A stretch of DNA of 64,000 bases from Brevibacterium sp. JSBI002. GTDB lineage: Bacteria; Actinomycetota; Actinomycetes; Actinomycetales; Brevibacteriaceae. Both the position numbers and the translations under genes were made by a program. This document shows, in pieces, positions 36,671 to 45,539 of the stretch (positions are counted from its first letter, which is position 1; each line of letters opens with the position of its first letter). The notes beneath the pieces are model-generated. The model made no database searches and had not been told where the DNA came from. It was given only the letters and a program-made list of their open reading frames with translations. The stretch is taken from positions 3,534,001 to 3,598,000 of the forward strand of contig NZ_CP110341.1 in NCBI RefSeq assembly GCF_026013965.1. The letters are read 5' to 3'.

Positions 36671-36806
36671 CTCGGCTCCCCTCGTCGCTCCGTGCCCGGC
36701 CCGGTGCCGAGCGTCCTACCAGCCACTGTAATCCGCTTCGACATCCAGTGAGCCATTTGTCTGGTGTCCCGTTCCCCATCGCCGAGGCGGCCGCTAGGCT
36801 GAGGAG

Positions 36807-37679
36807 ATGACGCAGCCGACGCTCATCCTCGTCCACGGCGCTTTCGCCACTTCCTTCTCTTTCGCCCCGCTGCAGGCCGAACTCGCCTTCCACGGAGTGC
36901 GCTCGGCTGCGGTTGACCTGCCGGGTCACGGTTTCGCCGCCACCTTCCCGCTCGGGTATCAGGCGCCTCAGGACCTTGCCCGGTTCACCTCGGAGCCGGG
37001 ATCGATCAGGGGTGTGACCGTCGAGGACAATGTCCGGGCTCTCACCGAGGCGGCCGCCCGTGCCAAGGAGCACGGACCGGTGGTCATCGTCGCCCACAGC
37101 CGCGGCGGGGCCACATTGACCGCCTTGGCGAATGCGCATCCGGAACTCATCGACCACATGGTCTATGTCTCCGCATGGGCACCGGTGGACCTCCCGGCCG
37201 CCGAATACAATGCCGAACCTGAAATGAAGACCGTCGACAATGCGGCTCTCGCCCGGGCCCTGGCCGGTGATCCCGGGCAGCTGGGTCTGCTGCGCTGCAA
37301 TTTCCGCCAGGCCGACCCGGTGGTCCTCGACGGCCTGAAAGCACTCTTCTGCGCCGACGTCGGCGATGACGAGTTCCGCATCTTCTTGGGCTCTCTCCAG
37401 CCGGATGAGAACCTCGACGCGGGAGGCCCCGAACACCGGGCGCAGGCGGGCACGTGGGGGACGATTCCGCGCACGTTCGTCCGCCTCGGCGAGGATCGAA
37501 GCCTGCCGACCGCGATGCAGGACCGCCTCATCCGCGAAGGCGATGCGCTCACCCCGGACAATCCCTACCGGGTGCGCACACTCGCGTCGTCCCATGTGGG
37601 ATGGCTGATCCACCCCGCCGAGGCGGCCGTGCAGTTGGCGCAGATCGCCGCCGAGGTTGCCGCGGAGTCCGACAGGTAA
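36807..37679 (+). CDS. Alpha/beta hydrolase
   Basis: 290 residues. Oxyanion-hole H-G-A-F near residue 10, nucleophile elbow H-S98-R-G-G, an acidic residue in L-G-E-D-R, and H263 in S-S-H-V-G-W-L-I-H-P. The overall pattern resembles salicylate esterase/hydroxynitrile-lyase-like hydrolases. Substrate unknown. Both TAGGCT at N6 and GAGGAG directly precede the ATG. A GCCGAGGCGG motif lies immediately upstream of that box. Confidence 0.85.
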   Translation: MTQPTLILVHGAFATSFSFAPLQAELAFHGVRSAAVDLPGHGFAATFPLGYQAPQDLARFTSEPGSIRGVTVEDNVRALTEAAARAKEHGPVVIVAHSRGGATLTALANAHPELIDHMVYVSAWAPVDLPAAEYNAEPEMKTVDNAALARALAGDPGQLGLLRCNFRQADPVVLDGLKALFCADVGDDEFRIFLGSLQPDENLDAGGPEHRAQAGTWGTIPRTFVRLGEDRSLPTAMQDRLIREGDALTPDNPYRVRTLASSHVGWLIHPAEAAVQLAQIAAEVAAESDR

Positions 37680-37696
37680 AGCGCGAGTGCGAACTG

Positions 37697-37731
37697 AAGA
37701 GGCCCGACCGTGACAGTCGGGGCCTCCTCTT
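37697..37731. terminator. Bidirectional intrinsic terminator
   Basis: GAGGCCCGAC at 37699-37708 pairs with GTCGGGGCCTC at 37716-37726 with one bulged base and a short loop. A-rich sequence precedes it and CTCTTC follows. It separates the converging hydrolase and Ohr genes. Confidence 0.75.
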
Positions 37732-37754
37732 CGTCGGCGAGCTGAGAGGCGAGT

Positions 37755-38258
37755 TCAGCTGAGCTGAAAGTTGTCCGGGTTCTTGTAGGGTTCGATCTCA
37801 ACCACCGGGGCGCCCTTGCCCATCAGCAGTTTGGAGATGGGGCAACGAGCGTGCGCACGAGCAGCGTACTTCTCGGCGTCGGTGTCCGAGACCCCTTCGA
37901 TGGAGATGAATGCCTTCGGGGTGAAGTAGAAGCCGTTGCCGGAGGGTTCGTTGTGCAGCTCGACCTCGACGCGCACGCGTGAGAGCGCTTCGATCTCATT
38001 GACCGCGAGGACGACCTTGAGCGTTTCGCCGAGGCACGTCGACCAGGCCATGGCGAGGAACTGTTCCGGGTTGTTGCCTTCTTCGACCCGTGAGGTCGGG
38101 GCCGTAGGCAGGGTCTGGCCGTCTTCGACGCGCACCTCACCAGAGGTGCCGCCGAGGTTCTCGACCTTCGCGGTGTAGATCGGCGCACTCGGGCTCTTCG
38201 GCTCATCCGCGTCTCCGGTCGGAGCCTGCGGCTGAGCGTATCCGGGTTTCTCAGTCAT
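37755..38258 (-). CDS. Ohr/OsmC-type organic hydroperoxide resistance protein
   Basis: 167 residues, with a 25-residue polar extension before the Ohr fold. Both peroxidatic and resolving cysteines are present (A-W-S-T-C-L-G-E-T-L and A-R-C-P-I-S-K-L-L), matching the Ohr pattern better than the OsmC protein at 33627. It should reduce organic hydroperoxides with lipoylated partners. TAGCAT lies exactly 6 nt before the ATG. Confidence 0.87.
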   Translation of the reverse strand: MTEKPGYAQPQAPTGDADEPKSPSAPIYTAKVENLGGTSGEVRVEDGQTLPTAPTSRVEEGNNPEQFLAMAWSTCLGETLKVVLAVNEIEALSRVRVEVELHNEPSGNGFYFTPKAFISIEGVSDTDAEKYAARAHARCPISKLLMGKGAPVVEIEPYKNPDNFQLS

Positions 38259-38332
38259 TGCACCATGCTACGACAGGCACGCAACAAGGTCACTGGCGTT
38301 TCAGTGAATGGTCAGTGACAAAACCCGCAGAC

Positions 38333-38359
38333 CCATCCGCCGCCCCGGTGGCTCCGAAT
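38333..38359 (+). promoter_or_regulatory. SigK-type promoter for the sulfite-oxidase-like gene
   Basis: CCATCC at 38333-38338 and CCGAAT at 38354-38359 are separated by 15 nt. These hexamers match those reported for mycobacterial SigK promoters. The ATG at 38367 lies 7 nt after the -10, so the transcript is probably leaderless and the ATG at 38358, inside the -10, is not the start. Confidence 0.75.
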
Positions 38360-38366
38360 GATCACT

Positions 38367-39974
38367 ATGAATCGGAAAACCCGTGCAACCCACCCTTTCC
38401 GCGGCACGTCGGCAGGCATCGTCGCCGCAGTCATGATGTTCGGCCTCGCCGACCTCATCGCGCGTGCCTTCACCCCGAGCGCGGCACCCCTGCTCACCCT
38501 CGGTCAGGCGATCATCCCACTGGCTCCCCCGGCAGCGATCAAACCCGTCATCGCCCTCTTCGGCGACAACGACAAACTGGTCCTCGTCCTCTCCACCGGG
38601 CTCGGGGCGCTCGTTCTCGCCGGGCTCATCGGAGCCCTGGCCGCCTCCCGCCGGCGTCTGGCCACGGCGCTGCTGATCGTCGCCGGTCTCGTACCCGCCG
38701 TCGTCATCATCCTGCGCCCCGAGGCGGGCGTCCTCGACATCATTCCCACGCTCATCGGCATCGCGGCGGGAGTTGCCGTCTTCGTCGTGCTGCTGCACCT
38801 CGGGGTACCTGAAACCCCCGCCGAGGCGGCCGACCGTGCCGATACCGCGCGCAGTATCGCGCCCGGTTCACGGACGTCGGATCCTTCACGAACTTCGGAT
38901 CCGCTCAGCCGCCGCCGCTTCTTCGGCCTCGCCGGAGCCGTCGGCGCCATCGGAGCCGTCACCATTGCCGCTGGCCAGACCGTTGTCTCGCTGACACAGG
39001 ACGCCGGAGCCGCAATCGCCAAACTGGTTCTCCCCACCCCCGCGAAGAAGGCGGCAGCGATCCCGGCGGCCGCGAGCACCGACGTCGACGGCACAGCCCC
39101 CTTCGTCACCGAGGCGAAGGACTTCTACCGCATCGACACGGTGCTCTCACCACCGGTCATCGACCCGGAACAGTGGTCCCTGCGCATCCACGGCATGGTC
39201 GAGGAGGAGGTGACCCTGACGATGGATAACGTCCTCGGCCTGCCGTTGGAAGAACACCACATCACTCTCACCTGTGTGTCCAATCCCGTCGGCGGGGACC
39301 TCGTCGGCAATGCGACCTGGCTCGGATATCCCGTGCGCGACCTGCTCGCCCGAGCACGCCCGAACTCGCAAGCCGATATGGTTCTCTCTCACTCCTTCGA
39401 CGGATTCACCGCCTCGACCCCACTCGGTGCGCTGACCGATGACCGCGCCGCCCTGTTGGCGGTGGGAATGAACGGCGAACCACTCACCCCGATCCATGGC
39501 TTCCCCGCCCGCCTCGTTGTTCCCGGACTCTACGGTTTCGTCTCCGCAACGAAATGGGTGACCGAACTCGAGGTCACCCGCTTCGATGAGAAGACCGCCT
39601 ATTGGACCGACCGCGGGTGGGACGAGAAGGCCCCCATCCTCGTCGCTTCCCGCATCGAGGTGCCGGGGCCCTTGGCCAAGGTCGCTGCCGGGGACCTCCG
39701 GGCCGGCGGCACCGCCTGGGCGCAGCATTCAGGGATCGAGCGCGTCGAGGTCAAACTCGACGACGGCGAATGGACGCAGGCGGATCTGGCCGAGGAGGTC
39801 ACGGTCGACACTTGGCGACAGTGGAGGGCCGAATTCGCCGAGGTGGCCGCGGGCTCACATACCCTCACCGTGCGCGCAACGGACAAGGACGGCACAGTGC
39901 AGACAGCGAAACGTCGGGATTCCATCCCGAACTCGGCCACCGGGCATCACCACATCCAATTCCGCGTCGAATGA
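38367..39974 (+). CDS. Membrane-anchored sulfite-oxidase-like molybdopterin oxidoreductase
   Basis: About 535 residues. Four hydrophobic segments within residues 15-150 form a membrane module, then an S-R-R-R-F-F-G-L-A-G twin-arginine-like motif and another hydrophobic stretch lead to a sulfite-oxidase-type Mo-cofactor domain (about 235-420). The Mo-ligand cysteine is C303 in L-T-C-V-S-N-P-V-G-G. A C-terminal Ig-like dimerisation domain ends the protein. The catalytic part should be outside the cell. It shares a promoter type with the fasciclin gene and belongs to the SigK locus. Confidence 0.85.
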   Translation: MNRKTRATHPFRGTSAGIVAAVMMFGLADLIARAFTPSAAPLLTLGQAIIPLAPPAAIKPVIALFGDNDKLVLVLSTGLGALVLAGLIGALAASRRRLATALLIVAGLVPAVVIILRPEAGVLDIIPTLIGIAAGVAVFVVLLHLGVPETPAEAADRADTARSIAPGSRTSDPSRTSDPLSRRRFFGLAGAVGAIGAVTIAAGQTVVSLTQDAGAAIAKLVLPTPAKKAAAIPAAASTDVDGTAPFVTEAKDFYRIDTVLSPPVIDPEQWSLRIHGMVEEEVTLTMDNVLGLPLEEHHITLTCVSNPVGGDLVGNATWLGYPVRDLLARARPNSQADMVLSHSFDGFTASTPLGALTDDRAALLAVGMNGEPLTPIHGFPARLVVPGLYGFVSATKWVTELEVTRFDEKTAYWTDRGWDEKAPILVASRIEVPGPLAKVAAGDLRAGGTAWAQHSGIERVEVKLDDGEWTQADLAEEVTVDTWRQWRAEFAEVAAGSHTLTVRATDKDGTVQTAKRRDSIPNSATGHHHIQFRVE

Positions 39975-40002
39975 CGGTCCCTCCGCGGCCGCCTCGGCGA
40001 AG

Positions 40003-40018
40003 GAAATCTTAAGATTTC
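40003..40018. promoter_or_regulatory. Perfect 16-bp palindrome upstream of the fasciclin promoter
   Basis: GAAATCTTAAGATTTC is fully symmetrical and AT-rich in a GC-rich background. It ends 12 nt before the SigK-type -35 and begins 12 nt after a GCCGAGGCGG motif copy. It may be an operator for an additional dimeric regulator. Confidence 0.5.
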
Positions 40019-40030
40019 TTCCCCATCCAC

Positions 40031-40057
40031 CCATCCGAACCCGACACCACACCGAAT
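40031..40057 (+). promoter_or_regulatory. SigK-type promoter for the fasciclin gene
   Basis: CCATCC at 40031-40036 and CCGAAT at 40052-40057 with a 15-nt spacer, the same spacing as at 38333. A second CCATCC at 40023 is too distant. The leader to the ATG at 40135 is about 70 nt and holds a strong ribosome site (AAAGGAGAAG). Confidence 0.78.
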
Positions 40058-40134
40058 ACCCAGTACACAGCGAGCAATGGAGACCACTTCACAGCTGTGG
40101 GTTCATCCGCATCACTGTTTAAAGGAGAAGAACA

Positions 40135-40827
40135 ATGAAGACACTGCTTCGCACACGCACCGCCACCATCCTCTCGGCCGGCGCCATCGGCCTTCTGGCT
40201 CTGAGCGGCTGCGGAATGGATTCCGGTTCCGGCGGGGAGGAGTCCGGTTCGGAATCGGGCAGCTCCGAATCTCAGCCCGCTGACACGGGCGAGTCCGAGA
40301 TGCCCGACGAGTCCGGCGACTCCTCGATGGCCGATTCCGACCTCGTCGGCAAGGGCTGCTCGACCTACGCGGAGGCGAACCCCGACGGTGCCGGATCTGT
40401 CGAGGGCATGGGTCAGGATCCTGTCGCCACCGCCGCCTCGAACAACCCGATGCTCACGACCCTGACCAAGGCTGTCTCGGGCAAGCTCAATCCCGATGTC
40501 GACCTCGTCGACACCCTCAACGGCGACGAGTTCACGGTCATCGCCCCGGTCGACGACGCCTTCGCCGATGTGCCGAAGGACGACCTCGACGCCCTGGCCA
40601 AGGATTCGGATCAGCTGACGAAGGTGCTGACCTACCACGTCATCCCCGGTCAGCTCTCTCCCGATGAGATCGCCGGTGAGCACGAGACCGTCGAGGGTTC
40701 GAAGGTCAAGATCTCCGGTGAGGGCGAGGACATGAAGTTCGACGATGCCGGACTGGTCTGCGGCGGAGTCAAGACCTCCAACGCCACGGTCTACATGGTC
40801 GACTCCGTGATGATGCCGAAGAAGTGA
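40135..40827 (+). CDS. Fasciclin-domain lipoprotein (MPT70/MPT83-like)
   Basis: 230 residues. Lipoprotein signal with L-S-G-C near residue 23, a Ser/Glu/Gly-rich acidic linker, then one FAS1 domain (about 95-230) with the typical [11 protein letters not shown] and Y-H-V-I-P-G motifs. In mycobacteria the MPT70/MPT83 proteins of this type are the main SigK targets. The promoter, the sigK-rskA pair directly downstream and the domain all agree. A terminator hairpin at 40865-40905 ends the transcript. Confidence 0.92.
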   Translation: MKTLLRTRTATILSAGAIGLLALSGCGMDSGSGGEESGSESGSSESQPADTGESEMPDESGDSSMADSDLVGKGCSTYAEANPDGAGSVEGMGQDPVATAASNNPMLTTLTKAVSGKLNPDVDLVDTLNGDEFTVIAPVDDAFADVPKDDLDALAKDSDQLTKVLTYHVIPGQLSPDEIAGEHETVEGSKVKISGEGEDMKFDDAGLVCGGVKTSNATVYMVDSVMMPKK

Positions 40828-40864
40828 CCGGAGAGTCCACAGCGAGAGAACACCACGATGCAGT

Positions 40865-40905
40865 GGCCGGGAACCGATCAGCAGCAACAGGATCGGCTCC
40901 CGGCC
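40865..40905 (+). terminator. Terminator between the fasciclin gene and sigK
   Basis: GGCCGGGAACCGATC at 40865-40879 pairs with 40891-40905 over 15 bp with one mismatch and an 11-nt loop, followed by CTTTCGGTT. The remainder of 40906-41055 shows no SigK-type hexamers. Confidence 0.7.
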
Positions 40906-41055
40906 GCTTTCGGTTCCTCGCCGGTCCGGGCGGCTTCAGACGAACGTCGACTGACCGTTTCGGCAGCACACGCCCACACCACTGCGCCCACCCCGCTCGA
41001 CTCGCTCACCTGGGAAGGGTGTGATCGGCTTCTGCATGCATGGCATGATTGGGCA

Positions 41056-41631
41056 ATGAGTTCTGATCACCAGCCGGCGGATTCCGCCGATCCCGGCGGT
41101 GCCCTGCTGATCCGCATCGCCGAGGGTGACCGGTCCGCATTCGAAGAACTGTTCACCACTCATTCGCGCATCCTCATGGCCGTGATCGTCCGGATCGTCA
41201 AGAGCCGAACACTGGCCGAGGAGGTCCTCCAGGACTGCTTCACCGAAGTCTGGACCCGGTGTTCGGGCTTCGACCCGGGGCGCGGCAGCGGACGGGCGTG
41301 GCTGATCACCCTGTGCCGCAGGCGAGCCATCGACTGTGTGCGCAGCGTCCAGGCTCAACAGGACAGAGACTACGCGGACGGGCTCCGTGCCACCGCCGAA
41401 GCAGGCGACCAGGTGGAGCAGACCGTCATCGCCCGTGCAGAGTCGGACCGGACCGTCTCGGCTCTGCGGATCCTCCCGGATGAGCAGGCCGAACCGATCG
41501 TCATGGCCTTCTACCAAGGCATGACCCACACCCAGATCTCTGAGAATCTCCAGGTGCCACTGGGTACCATCAAGTCACGGATCAGGGACGGAATGAAGAA
41601 GCTGCGAGAAGAGTTGGAGGCAAGCCGATGA
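41056..41631 (+). CDS. sigK: ECF RNA polymerase sigma factor SigK
   Basis: 191 residues with sigma region 2 (about 20-90, L-F-T-T-H-S-R-I-L and A-E-E-V-L-Q-D-C-F) and region 4 (about 130-185, Y-Q-G-M-T-H-T-Q-I-S-E-N-L-Q-V-P-L-G-T-I-K). The SigK identity comes from similarity to that ECF group, the RskA-type anti-sigma gene overlapping by 4 nt and the fasciclin gene beside it. The ATG is 6 nt after CATGAT, a housekeeping-type leaderless start, and no SigK promoter precedes it, so it is probably not autoactivated here. Confidence 0.9.
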   Translation: MSSDHQPADSADPGGALLIRIAEGDRSAFEELFTTHSRILMAVIVRIVKSRTLAEEVLQDCFTEVWTRCSGFDPGRGSGRAWLITLCRRRAIDCVRSVQAQQDRDYADGLRATAEAGDQVEQTVIARAESDRTVSALRILPDEQAEPIVMAFYQGMTHTQISENLQVPLGTIKSRIRDGMKKLREELEASR

Positions 41632-42479
41632 GCGCAGATCGTGACTATCTGGCTGCCGGGCTGGCCCTCGGCGGGCTCAGCGACTCAGAACTCACCGAGG
41701 CTCAGGCGCTGGCCGATACCGACGCCGACTTCCGCGCCGAAGTCGCCGCCTATGCCGACGTGATGGCCGAAGCAGCCGAATCCGATGAGCCGGTCGAGGT
41801 CAGCTCGGTGACTCGAGAGGCGATTCTGTCGATCCCTGAGAGCCACCAGCAGGAGTCGCAACAGGAAACGTCCCCCGTTGCCGAGCCTGAGACCTCCGCG
41901 GTTGCTGCGGATGCCGACAGGGATGCACTGACCGCACCGACATCGCTCAGCGAGCATCGGGAGACCCGCCGATCCAACGCGCGCGCTGAGGACAGCGATG
42001 AGCTGCGGTCCGGCCGCGGTCCCTGGCTGCCCTGGGTGGCGGCCGCGGCGGCGATCGTCGTCGCCGCAGGTCTCGGTGCGACCGTCTGGCAGCAGAATCA
42101 GCGGCAGAACGAGCTGGAAGAGGACCTGGCCGCGACTCAGCAGCAGCTGGATGATTCCGCTCGTCTCATGGAGGCCAGCGATCTGCAGACGAACACCGCG
42201 GATATGCCGGAAGGCGGCACCGTCACCGTGTTCTCCTCCGAGAGCGAGCAGCTCATCCGTCTCAGTCCCAAAGACATCGGACAGCCTCCGGCCGGAAAGT
42301 CGATGCAGATGTGGGTCATCGGTGCCGACGGCCCGGAGAGCGCCGGTCTTATGTCGGGCGAGCCGGTGACCATCGCCGGGGAGAAGTTCTCCGCCGGCAG
42401 CGTCTTCGGCATCACCGTCGAACCCGAGGGCGGCTCGAAGCAGCCGACCACGGATCCGATCGTCGCCATCGACCTGTAG
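41628..42479 (+). CDS. rskA: Anti-sigma-K factor RskA
   Basis: 283 residues. An N-terminal anti-sigma domain (A-A-G-L-A-L-G-G-L-S-D), an acidic low-complexity linker, one membrane segment (W-V-A-A-A-A-A-I-V-V-A-A-G-L-G) and a C-terminal extracytoplasmic RskA domain (about 175-283). Known RskA is cleaved in the membrane to free SigK; the same is expected here. The start overlaps sigK in ATGA. Confidence 0.92.
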   Translation: MSADRDYLAAGLALGGLSDSELTEAQALADTDADFRAEVAAYADVMAEAAESDEPVEVSSVTREAILSIPESHQQESQQETSPVAEPETSAVAADADRDALTAPTSLSEHRETRRSNARAEDSDELRSGRGPWLPWVAAAAAIVVAAGLGATVWQQNQRQNELEEDLAATQQQLDDSARLMEASDLQTNTADMPEGGTVTVFSSESEQLIRLSPKDIGQPPAGKSMQMWVIGADGPESAGLMSGEPVTIAGEKFSAGSVFGITVEPEGGSKQPTTDPIVAIDL

Positions 42480-42522
42480 GGCCGCGAGGAGTAGGCTTCG
42501 TCGCACCGGCGAAGGAGCTGAC

Positions 42523-43110
42523 ATGTCCGATTTCGAGTGGGATCCGGAGACCTACCTGGCGCTCATGGCCGAGGAGATCCCCGATTACCCGCGCCTGCAG
42601 ACCGAGGTGGCAGCTGCGGCGGCCACCGGGGCACCGAGGTCAATCCTCGATCTGGGCGTCGGCAGTGGACTGACAGCACAGCGCGTCCTCGAGGCACTCC
42701 CGGAGGCCGAGCTGCTCGGCATCGACGCGAGTTCCGAGATGCTCTCCGCTGCCGAGTCGACCCTTGACCCGGAACGCACCCGGTTGCAGCTGGGCCGCCT
42801 CGAAGAATCATTGCCGAAAGGGCCGTTCGACCTGGTCATGTCGACGCTCTCCGTCCATCATCTCGACGGCCCCGGCAAGGCCGACCTCTTCGCCCGCATC
42901 GCGGCGGTGCTCGATTCCGGCGGGAGGTTCGTCCTCGGTGACCTCATCGTGCCCGCCGATCCGGCGGACGTCGTCACACCGATCGACTGGATCGACGACA
43001 CTCCCAGCTCGCTCGCTGAACAGCTGACCTGGCTCGCCGAGGTGGGGCTGTCCACCCGCGTGCACTGGCAGCACCGGGACTTGGCAGTCATCGTCGCGCA
43101 GAAGGACTGA
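42523..43110 (+). CDS. Class I SAM-dependent methyltransferase
   Basis: 195 residues with the SAM-binding motif I (I-L-D-L-G-V-G-S-G-L) near residue 41 and acidic loop L-L-G-I-D-A-S, then F-D-L-V-M-S-T-L-S-V-H-H-L typical of UbiE/Tam-like enzymes. Substrate unknown. GAAGGAG precedes the ATG. It follows rskA by 43 nt and may be read through from it. Confidence 0.85.
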   Translation: MSDFEWDPETYLALMAEEIPDYPRLQTEVAAAAATGAPRSILDLGVGSGLTAQRVLEALPEAELLGIDASSEMLSAAESTLDPERTRLQLGRLEESLPKGPFDLVMSTLSVHHLDGPGKADLFARIAAVLDSGGRFVLGDLIVPADPADVVTPIDWIDDTPSSLAEQLTWLAEVGLSTRVHWQHRDLAVIVAQKD

Positions 43111-43252
43111 GCGGGTCTCACCGACAGTCATGGATCGTGCCGCCTCCAGGATCTGTTCCGACCCGCACCTCCACCACCAGTGGGAGAGGGGACCCGCGAA
43201 CTCCTCACTGAGGCGGATGCCGACTGACCCGACAACTGTCTAAGCTGGAAGG

Positions 43253-44629
43253 ATGACGGAGAACGAGTCATCCACACGAACCACCAAGGGCGATGTCTAC
43301 ATCGTCGTTGCCTTGTCCGTGTCCTCGGTGCTCTTCGCCGTGCTCTACAGCGCCTCCAGCATTCAGGTCCTCGAAGCCCCCTTGTGGGCGTGCGCCCTTG
43401 CGTCAGTGCTTCTCACGGTCCCTCTGCTCTATCGCCGCCGTTATCCGAGTCAGAGCGCTACCGTCATCTGCCTCGTCTATTCGGTGGCGCTGGTCAACAG
43501 TGCCATGGAGATCGGTGTCTCGCAGATCATCCTGTTCCTGGGAATCTATTCGATCGGTCCGTGGCAGCGCAGTCGACGAGTGGCCTTCTGGTCGCGTCTG
43601 CTGCTGTGCATCGGTATGGCGGTCCTCTTCACGGTGTCGCTGACTGTCCTGTTCCGGACGCTCGGGGACTTCACCGTCCTGCAGTTCGCGGCTTCGGGCG
43701 GGGTGTCCTTCTTGACGAATGTCGCCTTCTTCGGTGGAGCGTGGGTCTTCGGCAACAGGGCATGGAAGCAACGCAGACTCATGGCCGATCTCCGAGCCGC
43801 CAATGACGAAGTCCGTGCACAGGAGAAGCAGCTGACCCGGCAGGCTCTCGATCTCGAACGGGTGCGCATCGCCCGCGAACTCCACGATGGGGTCGCCCAC
43901 CACATCGCCGGAGTCGGCATCCACGCCGCAGCCGCACGCCGCAGTCTCGAGAAGAACCCCGACAAAGCCAAAGAATCGCTCAGGGTCATCGAATCCTCGA
44001 CTCGCGAGACCGTCGACGAACTCCGCGCCCTCGTCTATACGCTGCGCGATACGGACTCCGCGACCGACAGCGCCGCCACAGCGGACGAAACGGCCGCGGC
44101 CGGCGACTGTACGGTCGACAGCGCAGCTGCGGCATCGACGAAAGGCAACCCCAGCCTCGGCGACCTTCCGGAACTCATCGAATCGGCCCGACGATTCGAC
44201 CAAACCGTCGAGTACGCAACGATCGGGAACCCTCGCCCGCTCACTCCGATCACCGAGATGTCGATCTATCGTGTCATCCAGGAATCCCTCACCAACTGTT
44301 CCCGCTACGCGGGCACCGGCGCCGAGGTGGCTGTGCGGCTGCGTTATGGCAGCACTGATCTTGAGGTCGAGATCAGCGATTCCCGCCCGGCAGGTGCGAC
44401 CGCGCCGGCGCAGTCCACAGATTCCCGATCTGTCACCGAGGGGCGCCCCGTGAGCGAAGGGCTCGGCCTCGGCATCGTCGGCATGAGGGAACGCATGACC
44501 GCTCTCGGCGGAAGCCTCGAAGCCGGCCCGAAGTCCCGCGGTGGATGGATCGTGCGCGCCCGCATCCCCTATCCGCGCAGCACTGCAGATCACTCGTCCC
44601 CCGATACTCCAGCGAAGGCATCCGCATGA
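43253..44629 (+). CDS. NarL-type sensor histidine kinase
   Basis: 458 residues. Five or six membrane segments in residues 15-170 with almost no extracellular loops, a coiled coil, a HisKA_3 helix with H211 in A-R-E-L-H-D-G-V-A-H-H-I, an Ala/Thr-rich insert and an HATPase_c domain with G-L-G-L-G-I-V-G-M. This design often senses membrane or intramembrane stress. TAAGCT is 6 nt before the ATG. It overlaps the following regulator by 4 nt. Confidence 0.9.
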   Translation: MTENESSTRTTKGDVYIVVALSVSSVLFAVLYSASSIQVLEAPLWACALASVLLTVPLLYRRRYPSQSATVICLVYSVALVNSAMEIGVSQIILFLGIYSIGPWQRSRRVAFWSRLLLCIGMAVLFTVSLTVLFRTLGDFTVLQFAASGGVSFLTNVAFFGGAWVFGNRAWKQRRLMADLRAANDEVRAQEKQLTRQALDLERVRIARELHDGVAHHIAGVGIHAAAARRSLEKNPDKAKESLRVIESSTRETVDELRALVYTLRDTDSATDSAATADETAAAGDCTVDSAAAASTKGNPSLGDLPELIESARRFDQTVEYATIGNPRPLTPITEMSIYRVIQESLTNCSRYAGTGAEVAVRLRYGSTDLEVEISDSRPAGATAPAQSTDSRSVTEGRPVSEGLGLGIVGMRERMTALGGSLEAGPKSRGGWIVRARIPYPRSTADHSSPDTPAKASA

Positions 44630-45297
44630 TCCGAGTCCTCCTCGTCGACGACCAGTCCATGGTTCGCACCGGCTTCCGCACGATCCTCGAAAGCGAGGTC
44701 GGCATCGCCGTCGTCGGCGAGGCCGAGAATGGGAAGATCGCCATCGACAAGGCACTCGAACTGTCCCCGGATGTCATCTGTATGGATGTGCAGATGCCGG
44801 TCCTGGACGGGCTCGAAGCGACAGAGGAGATCGTCCGCCGCGGCGCTGCCGGAGCCGTCCTCATGCTCACCACCTTCGACCGCGACGACTTCCTATTCCG
44901 GGCTCTCGCCGCAGGCGCCAGCGGATTCCTCCTCAAGACTGCCGAGGCCGAACAGCTCATCGACGCAGTCACCGTCCTGGCCGCCGGAGACGGACTGCTC
45001 TCCCCCGAGGTCACCCGCCGAGTCATCGAACGCTCCGTGTCCACCCCGGAACCGGCGGCACCGAGCGCGCCCGAACTCGCGCAGCTCACCGACCGTGAGC
45101 TCGAGGTGCTGCGGCTGATCGCGACCGGGGCCAGCAATTCCGAGATCGCCGACGGCCTCTTCGTCGGCGAAGCGACCGTGAAGACCCACGTGTCGAATCT
45201 GCTGTCGAAGCTCGGCATCCGCGATCGCATCCACGCGGTCATCTGGGCGTACGAGAACGGAGTCATAGCCATCGGTCAGCAGGACCGAATGCGATGA
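44626..45297 (+). CDS. NarL/LuxR-type response regulator
   Basis: 223 residues. Receiver with D8-D9, phosphoacceptor D54 in C-M-D-V-Q-M-P and a conserved lysine in L-L-K-T, then a GerE/LuxR helix-turn-helix (L-T-D-R-E-L-E-V-L-R-L-I-A-T-G). Partner of the kinase with which it overlaps. The next gene, a large LuxR regulator, might be a target, but nothing in the sequence proves it. Confidence 0.92.
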   Translation: MIRVLLVDDQSMVRTGFRTILESEVGIAVVGEAENGKIAIDKALELSPDVICMDVQMPVLDGLEATEEIVRRGAAGAVLMLTTFDRDDFLFRALAAGASGFLLKTAEAEQLIDAVTVLAAGDGLLSPEVTRRVIERSVSTPEPAAPSAPELAQLTDRELEVLRLIATGASNSEIADGLFVGEATVKTHVSNLLSKLGIRDRIHAVIWAYENGVIAIGQQDRMR

Positions 45298-45539
45298 GGT
45301 GGTCTGAGTCAGCCGCCTCGGCGAGGCGATCGTCCCTTTCGCCGCAGGCAGCGCATAACAATTTCGGGCAAAGAATTCTCCCCCATCGACAACGGGAGTA
45401 ATGTTGTTCACGTCGAGTCCCGAAAAGCGACTCGTCCCTCCCCACGGATACCCACCCTCCCATTCACGGTCACCCCCGGCGAACAGGACTGCGGCCCGCA
45501 CGGCTGCCCCGTTTCGCAGACCGGAAAGGCTGCACCCCC

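Noticed and set aside
38358..38360. ATG at 38358 as start of the sulfite-oxidase-like gene
   Set aside because: It overlaps the SigK-type -10 CCGAAT; the ATG at 38367 lies 7 nt after that box and keeps the same frame.
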